Shown: positions 18,903-27,697 of the stretch, piece after piece
Numbering within the stretch: the first letter of the stretch is position 1
Layout of the letters: every line of letters begins with the position of its first letter
Source of the DNA: Candidatus Caenarcanales bacterium
GTDB taxonomy: Bacteria; Cyanobacteriota; Vampirovibrionia; Caenarcaniphilales; Caenarcanaceae
Direction: 5' to 3'
Length of the DNA stretch: 64,000 nucleotides
Assembly (NCBI GenBank): GCA_030065015.1
Contig: JASJDU010000019.1
Span: 1 to 64,000, forward strand
Notes under the pieces: generated by a model
Database searches by the model: none
What the model was told of the DNA's origin: nothing
The model's input: the letters and a program-made list of their open reading frames with translations, nothing else
Made by a program: the position numbers and the translations under genes

Positions 18903-20279
18903 ATGAATAAAACAACAAAAAAGAACAAAGAGAAAAAGAATGAATTGTTTTTCTCTTTTCATGAAAAGCTCTTTGAGCTTTATGACAAAACATACTATGC
19001 TTTAAAAAACTTTCAATTTGATTCTCAAGTTCAAAGTAAAACCCTCTTTTTTCGAATATTTAGAGTCTTATTAGCAATTTTTATTATTGTCTTTGGTATC
19101 AAGTTAATTCTTAATAAGAATACATCGGTTAACAGTCTTCAGGGTTTTATCAACGGAAGAGTAGTTTCCCTAAGCAGTCCTATAGAAGGGAAATTGAATT
19201 ATTTTGTTGATATGACACCTGGTGTTTTCATCAGAAAAAATCAAAAAATAGCTCAAGTAACCAGTCAACATGAAAAACTAATCACTGATCTAGAAATAAA
19301 AATCCATGAATCAGATTCAAAAATTCTCGCAATAAAAAAACATATTGAATTACTTAACAAATTATTAGAAGAAAGAGTAAATGAGTATAAAAACGCAAAA
19401 AGGAAATCTAATATTCACAAAAACATAAGAATAAAATTCGAGAAGGAAAAACTTGAAGAAACTCGAGCAGAATTAGAAGAAGTAAAAAGTAAAAAATTCA
19501 TTGCGGATCAAGAATCAGTCAGGATGTCAGAACTTTACAAAGATGGATTCGTTTCTCAGGCAGATTACGAAGAAGCTATTGAAAAAGCAAAACAAAGCAT
19601 TAAGCAGGTTAATAGCAAAAGACACCAGCTTGAACAAACAAAATCCCAGTTAATTGCTGCATCTCACGGCTTACAAATAAATGGTGCCTTAACTGCAAAT
19701 TATCATGAATCTCAAAAGAAAATGATTGAAAAAGAGCTACTGGAACTCAAACAAGAAATTTCTAAGAACAGCTTGAATCTCAAGCTGACAGAAGCTGAAA
19801 ATAAAAAGTTAAAAGAAGAACTCTCAAAGCAACAAGTTAATACAATAACTTCTCCAGTTAACGGTGTTGTTTGGACAGTATCTTCCAAAGAACAAGAGTT
19901 TATTAACCAATATGATCCAATAGTCAAAATTGTAGATTGTAATGATCGATGGGTTGAGGCTTTTATACCTGAACAAGACTTTAGTACTCTTTACGTTGGA
20001 GCGCCAGTAACTATTAAGTCTTTAAACGCAGATAAAACGACTTGGACTGGTTATATTAGAGCAATCAGAAGTGGTGATAGCAGAGTAAAAGTTGGAAATG
20101 ATCTAGATATTTTTCCCCCAGAACTTATAAGGAAACAAGTTGTTCTAAAAATTGAAGTTAACTGGAGAAAAGAAGACTCAGACTTTATTACAAATAGCAG
20201 TGAATTCTGCCGGACTGGAGGAAGTGTAGAAGTTCAATTTGAGCGTAAGTCACTCGCTAAGAATGATTATCTCAGATGA
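18903..20279 (+). CDS. HlyD-family membrane fusion (periplasmic adaptor) protein
   Basis: A 458-residue inner-membrane-anchored adaptor. One membrane helix (about 51-72) follows a cytoplasmic basic N-terminus. Next come a first biotinyl-lipoyl-like half (VVSLSSPIEGKLNYF), a long alpha-helical coiled coil of about 200 residues (110-310), the second lipoyl half (NTITSPVNGVVWTV) and a beta-barrel domain (VEAFIPEQDFSTLYVGAPVTI). Such adaptors link an inner-membrane transporter to TolC. Here it lies 7 bases after the kinase gene and 18 bases before a BcsA-type synthase, not next to an ABC transporter, so it probably guides a polysaccharide to the TolC-like channel. Confidence 0.9.
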   Translation: MNKTTKKNKEKKNELFFSFHEKLFELYDKTYYALKNFQFDSQVQSKTLFFRIFRVLLAIFIIVFGIKLILNKNTSVNSLQGFINGRVVSLSSPIEGKLNYFVDMTPGVFIRKNQKIAQVTSQHEKLITDLEIKIHESDSKILAIKKHIELLNKLLEERVNEYKNAKRKSNIHKNIRIKFEKEKLEETRAELEEVKSKKFIADQESVRMSELYKDGFVSQADYEEAIEKAKQSIKQVNSKRHQLEQTKSQLIAASHGLQINGALTANYHESQKKMIEKELLELKQEISKNSLNLKLTEAENKKLKEELSKQQVNTITSPVNGVVWTVSSKEQEFINQYDPIVKIVDCNDRWVEAFIPEQDFSTLYVGAPVTIKSLNADKTTWTGYIRAIRSGDSRVKVGNDLDIFPPELIRKQVVLKIEVNWRKEDSDFITNSSEFCRTGGSVEVQFERKSLAKNDYLR

Positions 20280-20297
20280 ACATTCAAGGTAATTAAG

Positions 20298-22451
20298 ATG
20301 AAAATAGTTTTCCCGATAGTCGAAAAATTCATTCTAGTAATTGGCATTTTAGTTGTCTTGAATTATTTTTGTGCTTTACTGGGATATAAAGAGATTTTGA
20401 TATCGATAATAATTCTATGGAATGAATTAAGGTCTTTCTACACAGTTGGTGGCAATTCTTTTTTGTATTTATTAACCCCATTAATAATTTCCTTGTGTAT
20501 TACTTTCAGCATCATTTTTCTATTTCCTAAGCCAAGATTTATCTTAAAACTAATTATTGGCTTAATGGTAATCTACCTGGGCTGCCAATACATCTTGTGG
20601 CGTTTACTTAATACCCTTGCCTTGGATAACTTGATTGAAGGAATTATTAGTATTTCAGTCTATATCTCAGAGCTCATCATAATGACGGACTTCCTAATTT
20701 CCTCATATCTACTCAATTTGAAAGCCACCAACTTAACACCCGAAGCTAATATTCTCGAACAAGATGTTCTGTCCGGTAAGTTCACACCAACTGTTGATAT
20801 CTTAATACCAACATATAATGAATCAGTTGAAATTTTAAGGAAAACAATTATCGGTTGTCAGGCAATTAATTACCCTAATAAAAAAATATATCTATTAGAT
20901 GATACAAGAAGAGATGAAGCAAAAACTCTAACTGAACAATTGGGGTGTTATTACATAACGAGGCCTAATAATGATCATGCAAAAGCTGGAAACATAAATA
21001 ATGCACTCAACTTAATTGACTCAGAGTTCATTGCTATTTTTGATGCAGATTTCATTCCTTCAAAAAATTTTTTAAGCAGAACAATAGGCTTTTTTCAAGA
21101 TAAGAACACAGCACTTCTACAAACTCCTCAAAATTTTTATAATGCAGATCCAATCGAAAAGAATTTAAATATCAAAGAAAATATAACGAATGAACAAGAT
21201 CTTTTTTTCAGACATATTCAACCCTGTCGAGATACTGCAAACGCAATTATCTGTTGTGGAACTTGCTATGTAATTAGAAGATCTGCATTGGATGAAATCG
21301 GTGGTATACCGACAGAAAGTATCACAGAAGATATTCTTACCTCTATTCGCTTAGAAATCAGAGGTTACAGATTAAGATATTTAAATGAAGCTCTATCAGC
21401 AGGTGAAGCTCCAGGCAATATTGGAGCATATATCGATCAAAGATTGAGATGGGGTCAAGGAACAATACAGTGTTTGTTTACAGACTCTAATCCATTACTC
21501 GTCAAAGGATTAAACTGGCTTCAAAAAATCTATTTTTCTTCTTCCATTAGTTATTGGTTCATCTCAATTCCCCGATTAATACTCTTAATTGCCCCTTGTT
21601 TTTATTTGCTATTTGGGATAAACCCTTTGAGAGCAACTGTTGAAGGGTTGGCATTTTACTTCTTACCTTATTTTACAGTTAATTTACTAATTGCAAATTG
21701 GTTTAACGGAGGAAAGAGATCTCCTCTATGGTCAAATGTTTATGAAATGATTCTATGTTATCCAATGGCCATAACTGCTATAAATAGCTTAATTAATCCA
21801 TTTGGGAAAGGGTTTAAAGTAACTCCCAAAGGTATTGAATCATCTCAAGTAGAAGCAAATTGGAAGATAATTAAGCCCTTAATAATATTAGTCGGTTTAT
21901 ATGCAGTTGGCATTCTTATAACTTTTCAAACCTTTGCTATTTCTAACAATAAAGAACCCTTAATCATTAATACTTTTTGGGCTGTTTATAATGCAACAGT
22001 ATGTTGGATTTCAATATTATGTGCTCTAGATATACCCTCTCCAGGACACGTGGAATTTCCACATAAGTTAAATGGCAAAATAAAGCTCAAAGTTAATAAC
22101 GACTGCATTCCTGTTCAAAGCTTGAACATTTCTGATAAAGATATTGTTTTAAAGCCACTTAATGATAGCCCTTTTATCTCGCATGAAAAGAAAGTTTTAT
22201 CCTACAAATTAGATCTAGTAGAAGCAGGGATTGAAAATGTGGAAATAGAGTTTGCAAAGAAGATAGGGAAAAGTAATTACGCAAAATTTCAATATACAAA
22301 TATTGGTGATGTTCAATATAGGAAGCTTATTGAATTCTTATACTGTAGACCAGGTCAGTGGGAAGAAAAAACTATATCAGAGGTCAAATCATCATTCAGT
22401 TTCTTACACTCAATATTCAATATGAATCCTCTCGTTCATGACCATGAGTAA
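20298..22451 (+). CDS. BcsA-type cellulose synthase-like glycosyltransferase (GT2)
   Basis: A 717-residue processive GT2 enzyme that would polymerise a beta-glycan from a UDP-sugar while passing it through the membrane. About five N-terminal membrane helices precede the catalytic domain. That domain shows DD at 201-202, HAKAGNINNAL (227-237), DAD at 249-251, ICCGTCYVIRR, TED at 343-345 and QRLRW at 381-385, all as in bacterial cellulose synthases. Four or so membrane helices follow. The C-terminal 120 residues resemble PilZ (SLNISDKDIVL), but the RxxxR c-di-GMP motif is not visible. Third gene of the operon. The exact polymer cannot be read from sequence. Confidence 0.9.
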   Translation: MKIVFPIVEKFILVIGILVVLNYFCALLGYKEILISIIILWNELRSFYTVGGNSFLYLLTPLIISLCITFSIIFLFPKPRFILKLIIGLMVIYLGCQYILWRLLNTLALDNLIEGIISISVYISELIIMTDFLISSYLLNLKATNLTPEANILEQDVLSGKFTPTVDILIPTYNESVEILRKTIIGCQAINYPNKKIYLLDDTRRDEAKTLTEQLGCYYITRPNNDHAKAGNINNALNLIDSEFIAIFDADFIPSKNFLSRTIGFFQDKNTALLQTPQNFYNADPIEKNLNIKENITNEQDLFFRHIQPCRDTANAIICCGTCYVIRRSALDEIGGIPTESITEDILTSIRLEIRGYRLRYLNEALSAGEAPGNIGAYIDQRLRWGQGTIQCLFTDSNPLLVKGLNWLQKIYFSSSISYWFISIPRLILLIAPCFYLLFGINPLRATVEGLAFYFLPYFTVNLLIANWFNGGKRSPLWSNVYEMILCYPMAITAINSLINPFGKGFKVTPKGIESSQVEANWKIIKPLIILVGLYAVGILITFQTFAISNNKEPLIINTFWAVYNATVCWISILCALDIPSPGHVEFPHKLNGKIKLKVNNDCIPVQSLNISDKDIVLKPLNDSPFISHEKKVLSYKLDLVEAGIENVEIEFAKKIGKSNYAKFQYTNIGDVQYRKLIEFLYCRPGQWEEKTISEVKSSFSFLHSIFNMNPLVHDHE

Positions 22452-22665
22452 GCGTTACTTAATATTCAAATTGATTCAATAGAGCTTTTATAACTAAAAT
22501 CTGATTGACAAATTTATGTGTTGTAAACAAAATATTAGTAAGAGCATAGCTAAATCAAATCTGAATAATTAGCGATTAGACTAAGTTTTCATTATAAGAT
22601 TATTGGCTTGAAAACTATGAAAGTTCTACCTAACACTACATATCTAAAGTTTGAGGACAATTAAA

Positions 22666-22788
22666 GTGTCAGTTAAAAAAAACAAAAATTCGAGCTCCAA
22701 ACAATACACAATAGGAATTCTATTTGCGTTTTTTATCACAGCTGTTACCGCAGTTTTAATTTACTTTCTTGAATACTATAACCTTTGA
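22666..22788 (+). CDS. small single-span membrane protein (40 residues)
   Basis: Starts at GTG with a GAGG ribosome binding site about 9 bases upstream. The product has a basic head (SVKKNKNSSSKQ) and one hydrophobic helix (about residues 15-35) ending EYYNL. Its size and topology recall the tiny single-helix subunits of membrane complexes. It lies just upstream of a polytopic protein and ndhF, but no family match can be claimed. It is too short for most gene finders. Confidence 0.5.
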   Translation: MSVKKNKNSSSKQYTIGILFAFFITAVTAVLIYFLEYYNL

Positions 22789-22883
22789 GCTCTATAGAGA
22801 ATTAAGAGACTCATCGAGTTGTAGTTCTTCAATAAACAGCTTGATTTGAAAGTTTTGTGTATCTAGGAGATATTGAGAAAAAA

Positions 22884-23444
22884 ATGAATAAAACAAGACT
22901 TTTTTTCATTTTTATTTTTTCTTTGTTTTTATTAGAAATATTTCTGTTTTCACCGCAGATTAATAAAGAACTTTTTTCTAACATTTTATGGAATTCTCTC
23001 ACTTGGGACTCTAAAAAGTTAGACTTCAGTATCATTTGCATTTTTAATTCACTGGGATTAATCCCAATTGTGATTGGTTGTTATTTGATCCCCGAAAGGC
23101 AAAGGTTCAATCTTAAGGTTTGGCCATTTTTTATAGCCTCATTTTTCTTTGGTGCTGGATCCATACTGCCTTATCTAATTTTCAGGAAAGAAATAATCCA
23201 TCAAGAGTCACAAACAAAAGAAGTGCCTAAAACCCTAAAGAGCCTTATTTTTATTAAATTTATGAAAGGCCTACTTTTATTCCTCATTGCGCTATTAGTT
23301 TTTCTGGGCTTTTTCTACGGCAATTATTCAATTTATATAGAACTTTTTAAACAGTCTAAGCTCGTTCATGTTATGACAATAGACTTTTTGATTCTCATGT
23401 TTATAATTTTGCCTTACTTGATATTCACTGAATCTTCCAACTGA
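22884..23444 (+). CDS. polytopic membrane protein upstream of ndhF
   Basis: A 186-residue membrane protein with about five hydrophobic segments. I place the start at ATG 22884, where the first helix begins directly (MNKTRLFFIFIF); the longer frame from GTG 22857 would place a charged segment in front. An AGGAGA lies 13 bases before the ATG, somewhat far. The segment FFFGAGSILPYLIFRKE resembles small cyanobacterial and plastid membrane proteins with a G-x5-PYL-x2-R motif, but I cannot name the family with confidence. It ends 56 bases before ndhF on the same strand. Confidence 0.7.
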   Translation: MNKTRLFFIFIFSLFLLEIFLFSPQINKELFSNILWNSLTWDSKKLDFSIICIFNSLGLIPIVIGCYLIPERQRFNLKVWPFFIASFFFGAGSILPYLIFRKEIIHQESQTKEVPKTLKSLIFIKFMKGLLLFLIALLVFLGFFYGNYSIYIELFKQSKLVHVMTIDFLILMFIILPYLIFTESSN

Positions 23445-23500
23445 AGATAAGTAAAAGTTATACTTTACTCACATTATTAAATTACTTTGAGAATAAAAAA

Positions 23501-25522
23501 GTGCTGAATCAATACTGCTGGATAATTCCAATTCTACCTTTAATTGCTTTTCTAATAATTATTTTTGGTGTCTATAAAAGCCGTATTCTTACAGCTTGCA
23601 CCTCTATCGGAGCGGTGGGGATAGGTTTTATTTATTCTCTACTATTGTTGTTTTCAAGCTTATCCAAACATTCCAAAGAGACAGCTGGGTTAAGTCAACT
23701 CAATGTTAATTGGATCAAAGTCGGTGATTTTCATCTTGATGTGGGAATACTCGTAGATCCGTTATCAATAACAATGCTCTTAGTAGTTACTTCTGTGAGT
23801 CTTTTAGTTCAAATTTATTCTCATGGATATATGAAAGAGGATCCTGGTTATTCAAAATTCTTTTCTTTCCTATCATTGTTTACAGCCTCCATGCTGGGTT
23901 TAGTAATAAGTACTAATTTATTCCAACTCTATATTTTCTGGGAACTAGTGGGACTATGCAGTTATCTTCTCATCGGTTTTTGGAGCTATAAAGAATCTGC
24001 CGCCGCCGCGTCAATGAAAGCCTTTGTTGTTAACAGAATTGGAGATTGTGGTTTATTGCTGGGTATTTTGCTCTTTGCATTTTTCACACAGAATCTTTGG
24101 TCTGAGACCGGTTTTCTATCTTTTCTTGAACTCAAAGCCGTTGTTCAACAGTTAACCAGCCAAGATTTTCTCCCAGTAGCGGGCGTTATTAGCATCACAA
24201 CAATAGCATTACTCATGTTACTTGGACCAATGGCAAAATCCGCTCAGTTTCCTCTTCACGTATGGCTCCCGGATGCAATGGAAGGCCCAACCCCAATTAG
24301 CGCTTTGATACACGCCGCTACAATGGTTGCTGCCGGTGTTTATCTTCTTGCAAGGTTATTCCCAATTTATGAAGCGGCTCCAATAGCAATGTATACAGTT
24401 GCAGTAATAGGAGCATTCACCGCTATATTCTCAGCAACAATAGCCCTCAGCCAAAATGATATAAAAAAAGCGTTAGCTTATTCGACCTGCAGTCAGCTTG
24501 GATACATGGTAATGAGTGTCGGACTCGGAGCTTGGGTTCCTGCGATGTTTCATCTAGTTACACATGCATTTTTCAAAGCTTTGCTCTTCCTTGGTTCTGG
24601 TTCAGTCATTCATGGTTGTCACCATGAACAAGATATGAATAACTTTGGTGGATTGTCTAAGAAAATGCCAATTACAAACGCAACATTTTTGATCGGTACA
24701 ATAGCCATTGCAGGAGTGCCACCCCTAGCTGGTTTCTGGTCTAAAGAGCAAATAATTGGAGCTTCCTGGACCTTGGGAGATTTCAATTGGATATTTTGGA
24801 TTGCCTCTATTACTGCAGGTTTAACCGCTTTTTATATGTTTAGAATTTATTTTAAGACCTTCACTGGAGAATACAGAGGTCACGCTGAGGCTCATGAATC
24901 ACCTTTCTCAATTACTCTACCTCTTTTATGTTTAGCCGTTCCATCGATATTAATTGGATTTGTTGGAACTCATTTAAATTTGCTGGGAGGGGACCAATTC
25001 GCTCATTATTTGAACCCTCACTATCATGGTCATTCATTATCTTTATCTAAATTCATAGTTGAGTTATTTACTCCGCAGGCAATTATTCCTCTTTCATTGT
25101 CTTTTGCTGGGATTATAGCGGCATACCTTGTTTACTTTAAAAAGACACTAAATATTAATTCATTCATAAAAGAGAATCTTTCTGTTGCTCATAAAATTTC
25201 TGAAAACAAATGGTACGTAGACGAAATCTATTCTTTTTTAGTAGTAAAAATAATAATGCCTTTATTTAACGGGTTCTGGTTTGTTATTGACAAACTTCTA
25301 ATTGACACGATTATGGTCGCTGGCACAACTCAAGTAGCTAAAATTAGTGGTTGGTCTCTTTCCAAAGTTCAATCGGGACAAACGCAAACTTACATTGCAA
25401 TCTTTGTTTTAGGTTTTTTGGTAATTGGTGCTTTGTGTCTTATTGGTGCAGTATTCACCGAATATAAAATCGATGCAGCCCTCATGATGAAGGCTCTATC
25501 TCTCGGAAAAGCGAAAATGTAA
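23501..25522 (+). CDS. ndhF: NAD(P)H-quinone oxidoreductase subunit 5 (NdhF/NuoL)
   Basis: NdhF/NuoL is a proton-pumping, antiporter-like membrane subunit of type I NADH dehydrogenase. The 673 residues and many hydrophobic helices fit. Family landmarks are HLDVGILVDPLSITMLLVV, LFWELVGLCSYLLIGFW, AKSAQFPLHVWLPDAMEGPTPISALIHAATMVAAGVYLL and NDIKKALAYSTCSQLGYM, with the essential Glu and Lys residues of the antiporter fold. Start codon is GTG. No other complex I subunit is in the window; in cyanobacteria ndhF is often beside ndhD, which is not seen here. Confidence 0.96.
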   Translation: MLNQYCWIIPILPLIAFLIIIFGVYKSRILTACTSIGAVGIGFIYSLLLLFSSLSKHSKETAGLSQLNVNWIKVGDFHLDVGILVDPLSITMLLVVTSVSLLVQIYSHGYMKEDPGYSKFFSFLSLFTASMLGLVISTNLFQLYIFWELVGLCSYLLIGFWSYKESAAAASMKAFVVNRIGDCGLLLGILLFAFFTQNLWSETGFLSFLELKAVVQQLTSQDFLPVAGVISITTIALLMLLGPMAKSAQFPLHVWLPDAMEGPTPISALIHAATMVAAGVYLLARLFPIYEAAPIAMYTVAVIGAFTAIFSATIALSQNDIKKALAYSTCSQLGYMVMSVGLGAWVPAMFHLVTHAFFKALLFLGSGSVIHGCHHEQDMNNFGGLSKKMPITNATFLIGTIAIAGVPPLAGFWSKEQIIGASWTLGDFNWIFWIASITAGLTAFYMFRIYFKTFTGEYRGHAEAHESPFSITLPLLCLAVPSILIGFVGTHLNLLGGDQFAHYLNPHYHGHSLSLSKFIVELFTPQAIIPLSLSFAGIIAAYLVYFKKTLNINSFIKENLSVAHKISENKWYVDEIYSFLVVKIIMPLFNGFWFVIDKLLIDTIMVAGTTQVAKISGWSLSKVQSGQTQTYIAIFVLGFLVIGALCLIGAVFTEYKIDAALMMKALSLGKAKM

Positions 25523-25549
25523 CCTCCCATTCTTGTAAATTTGGAGGTT
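25521..25549. terminator. hairpin between ndhF and the convergent helicase gene
   Basis: AACCTCC (25521-25527) and GGAGGTT (25543-25549) form a 7-base-pair, GC-containing stem with a 15-base loop that starts within the ndhF stop codon. A T-rich run (TTAAGAAGTTTTTTT) follows on the plus strand after about 7 bases. It fits a terminator for ndhF, and possibly for the convergent helicase gene ending at 25551. Confidence 0.5.
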
Positions 25550-25550
25550 C

Positions 25551-27647
25551 TTAAGAAGTTTTTTTAGCAATTCCCAGATTTTCAAGTATCGGAATAATTG
25601 CATCAGCAGGATAAGCTGTACCACTTTTCTTTTGAATATTCTGGTTTTCACTATATCCTGGATCCGTCAACAAAGGTCCAGAAATTAATGCTCTTAAAGC
25701 ACTATCATTTAGCTTCCTTGTAATTCTCTCTTTCACCTGTTTAATTGATAAATGTCCACCATATTTAGCATTTAATTCTTCTCTAACCTTATCAACTACT
25801 TTCTGGTGATACATCCCCTTCATTCCTGTAGTTTCTTGGAACTCAGTTTTGTCTAATAAACCTTCATCGTTCATTTTAGTTTCGTTGAGTCTCAGCATTT
25901 GCTCAATTTGTTTGGCATCCTCGGGCATATCGAACTCAGCTAAAAATTGTTTGTGAATATCTTTTATTGGCGAGAATTGAGTGTAATCTACTAACTGATT
26001 AAATGTGATTGTTTTTCCATTCGATTTGATTTTTTGCACCTCAAGTCCTTTTGGAGCCATAACAATTTGCCCCGATTGAACTGTAGTAAGCCCCGCTAAT
26101 ATTGGTAAGTTTATTGGACTATGGTCTTTGCAAGATAGAGGAAGATCAATAATTGCAGCTACTTTATTTGGATCCTGACCAAATAACCTTGCAACTCTAC
26201 CAATAACTTGAAGATATAATACATAGCTGTTTGTTGGTCTCAAATTCCAACAAATATATGCAATTGGAGCATCCCAGCCTTCTTTGAGAACATTTACACT
26301 AGACAAGCCTCTTATTGCCCTTGTTGAATATTCTTCGAATATAGTGGTTCTTTGATTGTCAGGAGTAGTACCGAGAACCGCTTGAAAAGGCAATCCATGC
26401 TCAGTCATAAATTTTGCAAATCTGTTGGCCTGATCAACATTTGAACATACAGCAAAGTGTTGAAGGTTTTCACTTTGTAACCAAGGGGTATTCTCATATA
26501 ATTCCCAGCAACTATTCAATATCTCATCAAATTCTTCTCCTAAAACTTCTGACAACTTATCTATATCGAAGTCAATTTCACCGTTTCTTTCAACTTGAGG
26601 AACCTCGGCAAGATGCTTTTCTGAGCTTTCAGCCAAAGTTAAACCAAACCATCTCATTGGTGCAATCCAACCTCTCTGGACTGCTTCCATAAGATGTGTA
26701 TTTGTTATGCAATTACCAAAGTTTTCTCGTGCGGTTCTTCCTCTATTAACATAAAGTGTAGCTGGGCCAACTTTTACGGGAATTCCTCCCTTCTTTTTAT
26801 TTGGAACAGTCGTTAAATAATCCGGAGTTGCTGACAAAGCCAATTCAAAAGGTCTGCAGTGATTTTCTAGAGCCTGCCTAACAGACAATATCTTATCTAG
26901 ATAGTAGTTATGACATTCATCATAAATAATCAAACTTGGATTTATGTCAAGAATCTTTTGTAAGTTTCTTGAGCTCTTTAATGATTCATCAACAACTACG
27001 ACTAAATTCCCTTTATGTTTTTCTTTTGTTTTTCTGTCTTTGATGCTTCCTTCAACAGCAAAATGAGAATGCTTTCGCTTTATTTTGGAAGAAGATATAT
27101 ACGTAATTGTCCTATTTGGACATGCCTGATGAAGTTTTAGAAGAGTTTGATCGTTGAGTGTTTTATTGGGAACAACAACCATAACTGTATGCTCTTCAGG
27201 TAAAGCAGCAGCTAAAGCCATGAAGAAGCCAGTCTTCCCGGACCCGGTCGGTTGAGAGACCCATCCCATACTATCTGCGTTGTTTTCTTTGAAGAATTTA
27301 ATCGTTTGAGTCCAGGCTTCCTCAAGAGGTTCAGTTATGTAATAACCTTTAGGCAAAACAGCTTCAAGATTCAGTCTTCCTGCTTTTGTTGATATGTCAA
27401 AGTCTCGAGTGATTATTTCTTTTAGGTTCTGTTGTAATTTGGGTAAATCTCTAAATCTTTCTTCTCTTTGATCAGAAGGGAAACTTTTAATTTCTTGCTT
27501 TATCTGAGACACACAAGAGTTGTATACCTTTGATATTTCTCTCATAAAACCAGTTCTGAGAGCTTCAGGGTCAGTAACTTTTTTATTTGCTGCTTTATAC
27601 CTTTTATAAGATAGCCCTGAATTCAATACTTGTTTTATTGGTTGCAT
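25551..27647 (-). CDS. superfamily 2 DEAD-like helicase
   Basis: A 698-residue ATP-dependent nucleic-acid translocase. Motifs are complete: I PTGSGKT (133-139), Ia VVVPNKTLNDQ, II DECH (243-246), III SATP (272-275), V VNVLKEGWDAP and VI QVIGRVARL. It resembles the helicase part of type III restriction enzymes and phage-type helicases, but no nuclease or methylase domain is visible. The N-terminal 130 and C-terminal 150 residues are unassigned. It follows the giant TPR gene by 50 bases on the same strand, so the two probably form one operon. Substrate and pathway are unknown. Confidence 0.88.
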   Translation of the reverse strand: MQPIKQVLNSGLSYKRYKAANKKVTDPEALRTGFMREISKVYNSCVSQIKQEIKSFPSDQREERFRDLPKLQQNLKEIITRDFDISTKAGRLNLEAVLPKGYYITEPLEEAWTQTIKFFKENNADSMGWVSQPTGSGKTGFFMALAAALPEEHTVMVVVPNKTLNDQTLLKLHQACPNRTITYISSSKIKRKHSHFAVEGSIKDRKTKEKHKGNLVVVVDESLKSSRNLQKILDINPSLIIYDECHNYYLDKILSVRQALENHCRPFELALSATPDYLTTVPNKKKGGIPVKVGPATLYVNRGRTARENFGNCITNTHLMEAVQRGWIAPMRWFGLTLAESSEKHLAEVPQVERNGEIDFDIDKLSEVLGEEFDEILNSCWELYENTPWLQSENLQHFAVCSNVDQANRFAKFMTEHGLPFQAVLGTTPDNQRTTIFEEYSTRAIRGLSSVNVLKEGWDAPIAYICWNLRPTNSYVLYLQVIGRVARLFGQDPNKVAAIIDLPLSCKDHSPINLPILAGLTTVQSGQIVMAPKGLEVQKIKSNGKTITFNQLVDYTQFSPIKDIHKQFLAEFDMPEDAKQIEQMLRLNETKMNDEGLLDKTEFQETTGMKGMYHQKVVDKVREELNAKYGGHLSIKQVKERITRKLNDSALRALISGPLLTDPGYSENQNIQKKSGTAYPADAIIPILENLGIAKKTS

Positions 27648-27697
27648 TTCACTTTGGATGATATGTTGTTCTCTACTCTAAATTCATAAACAGCCAA

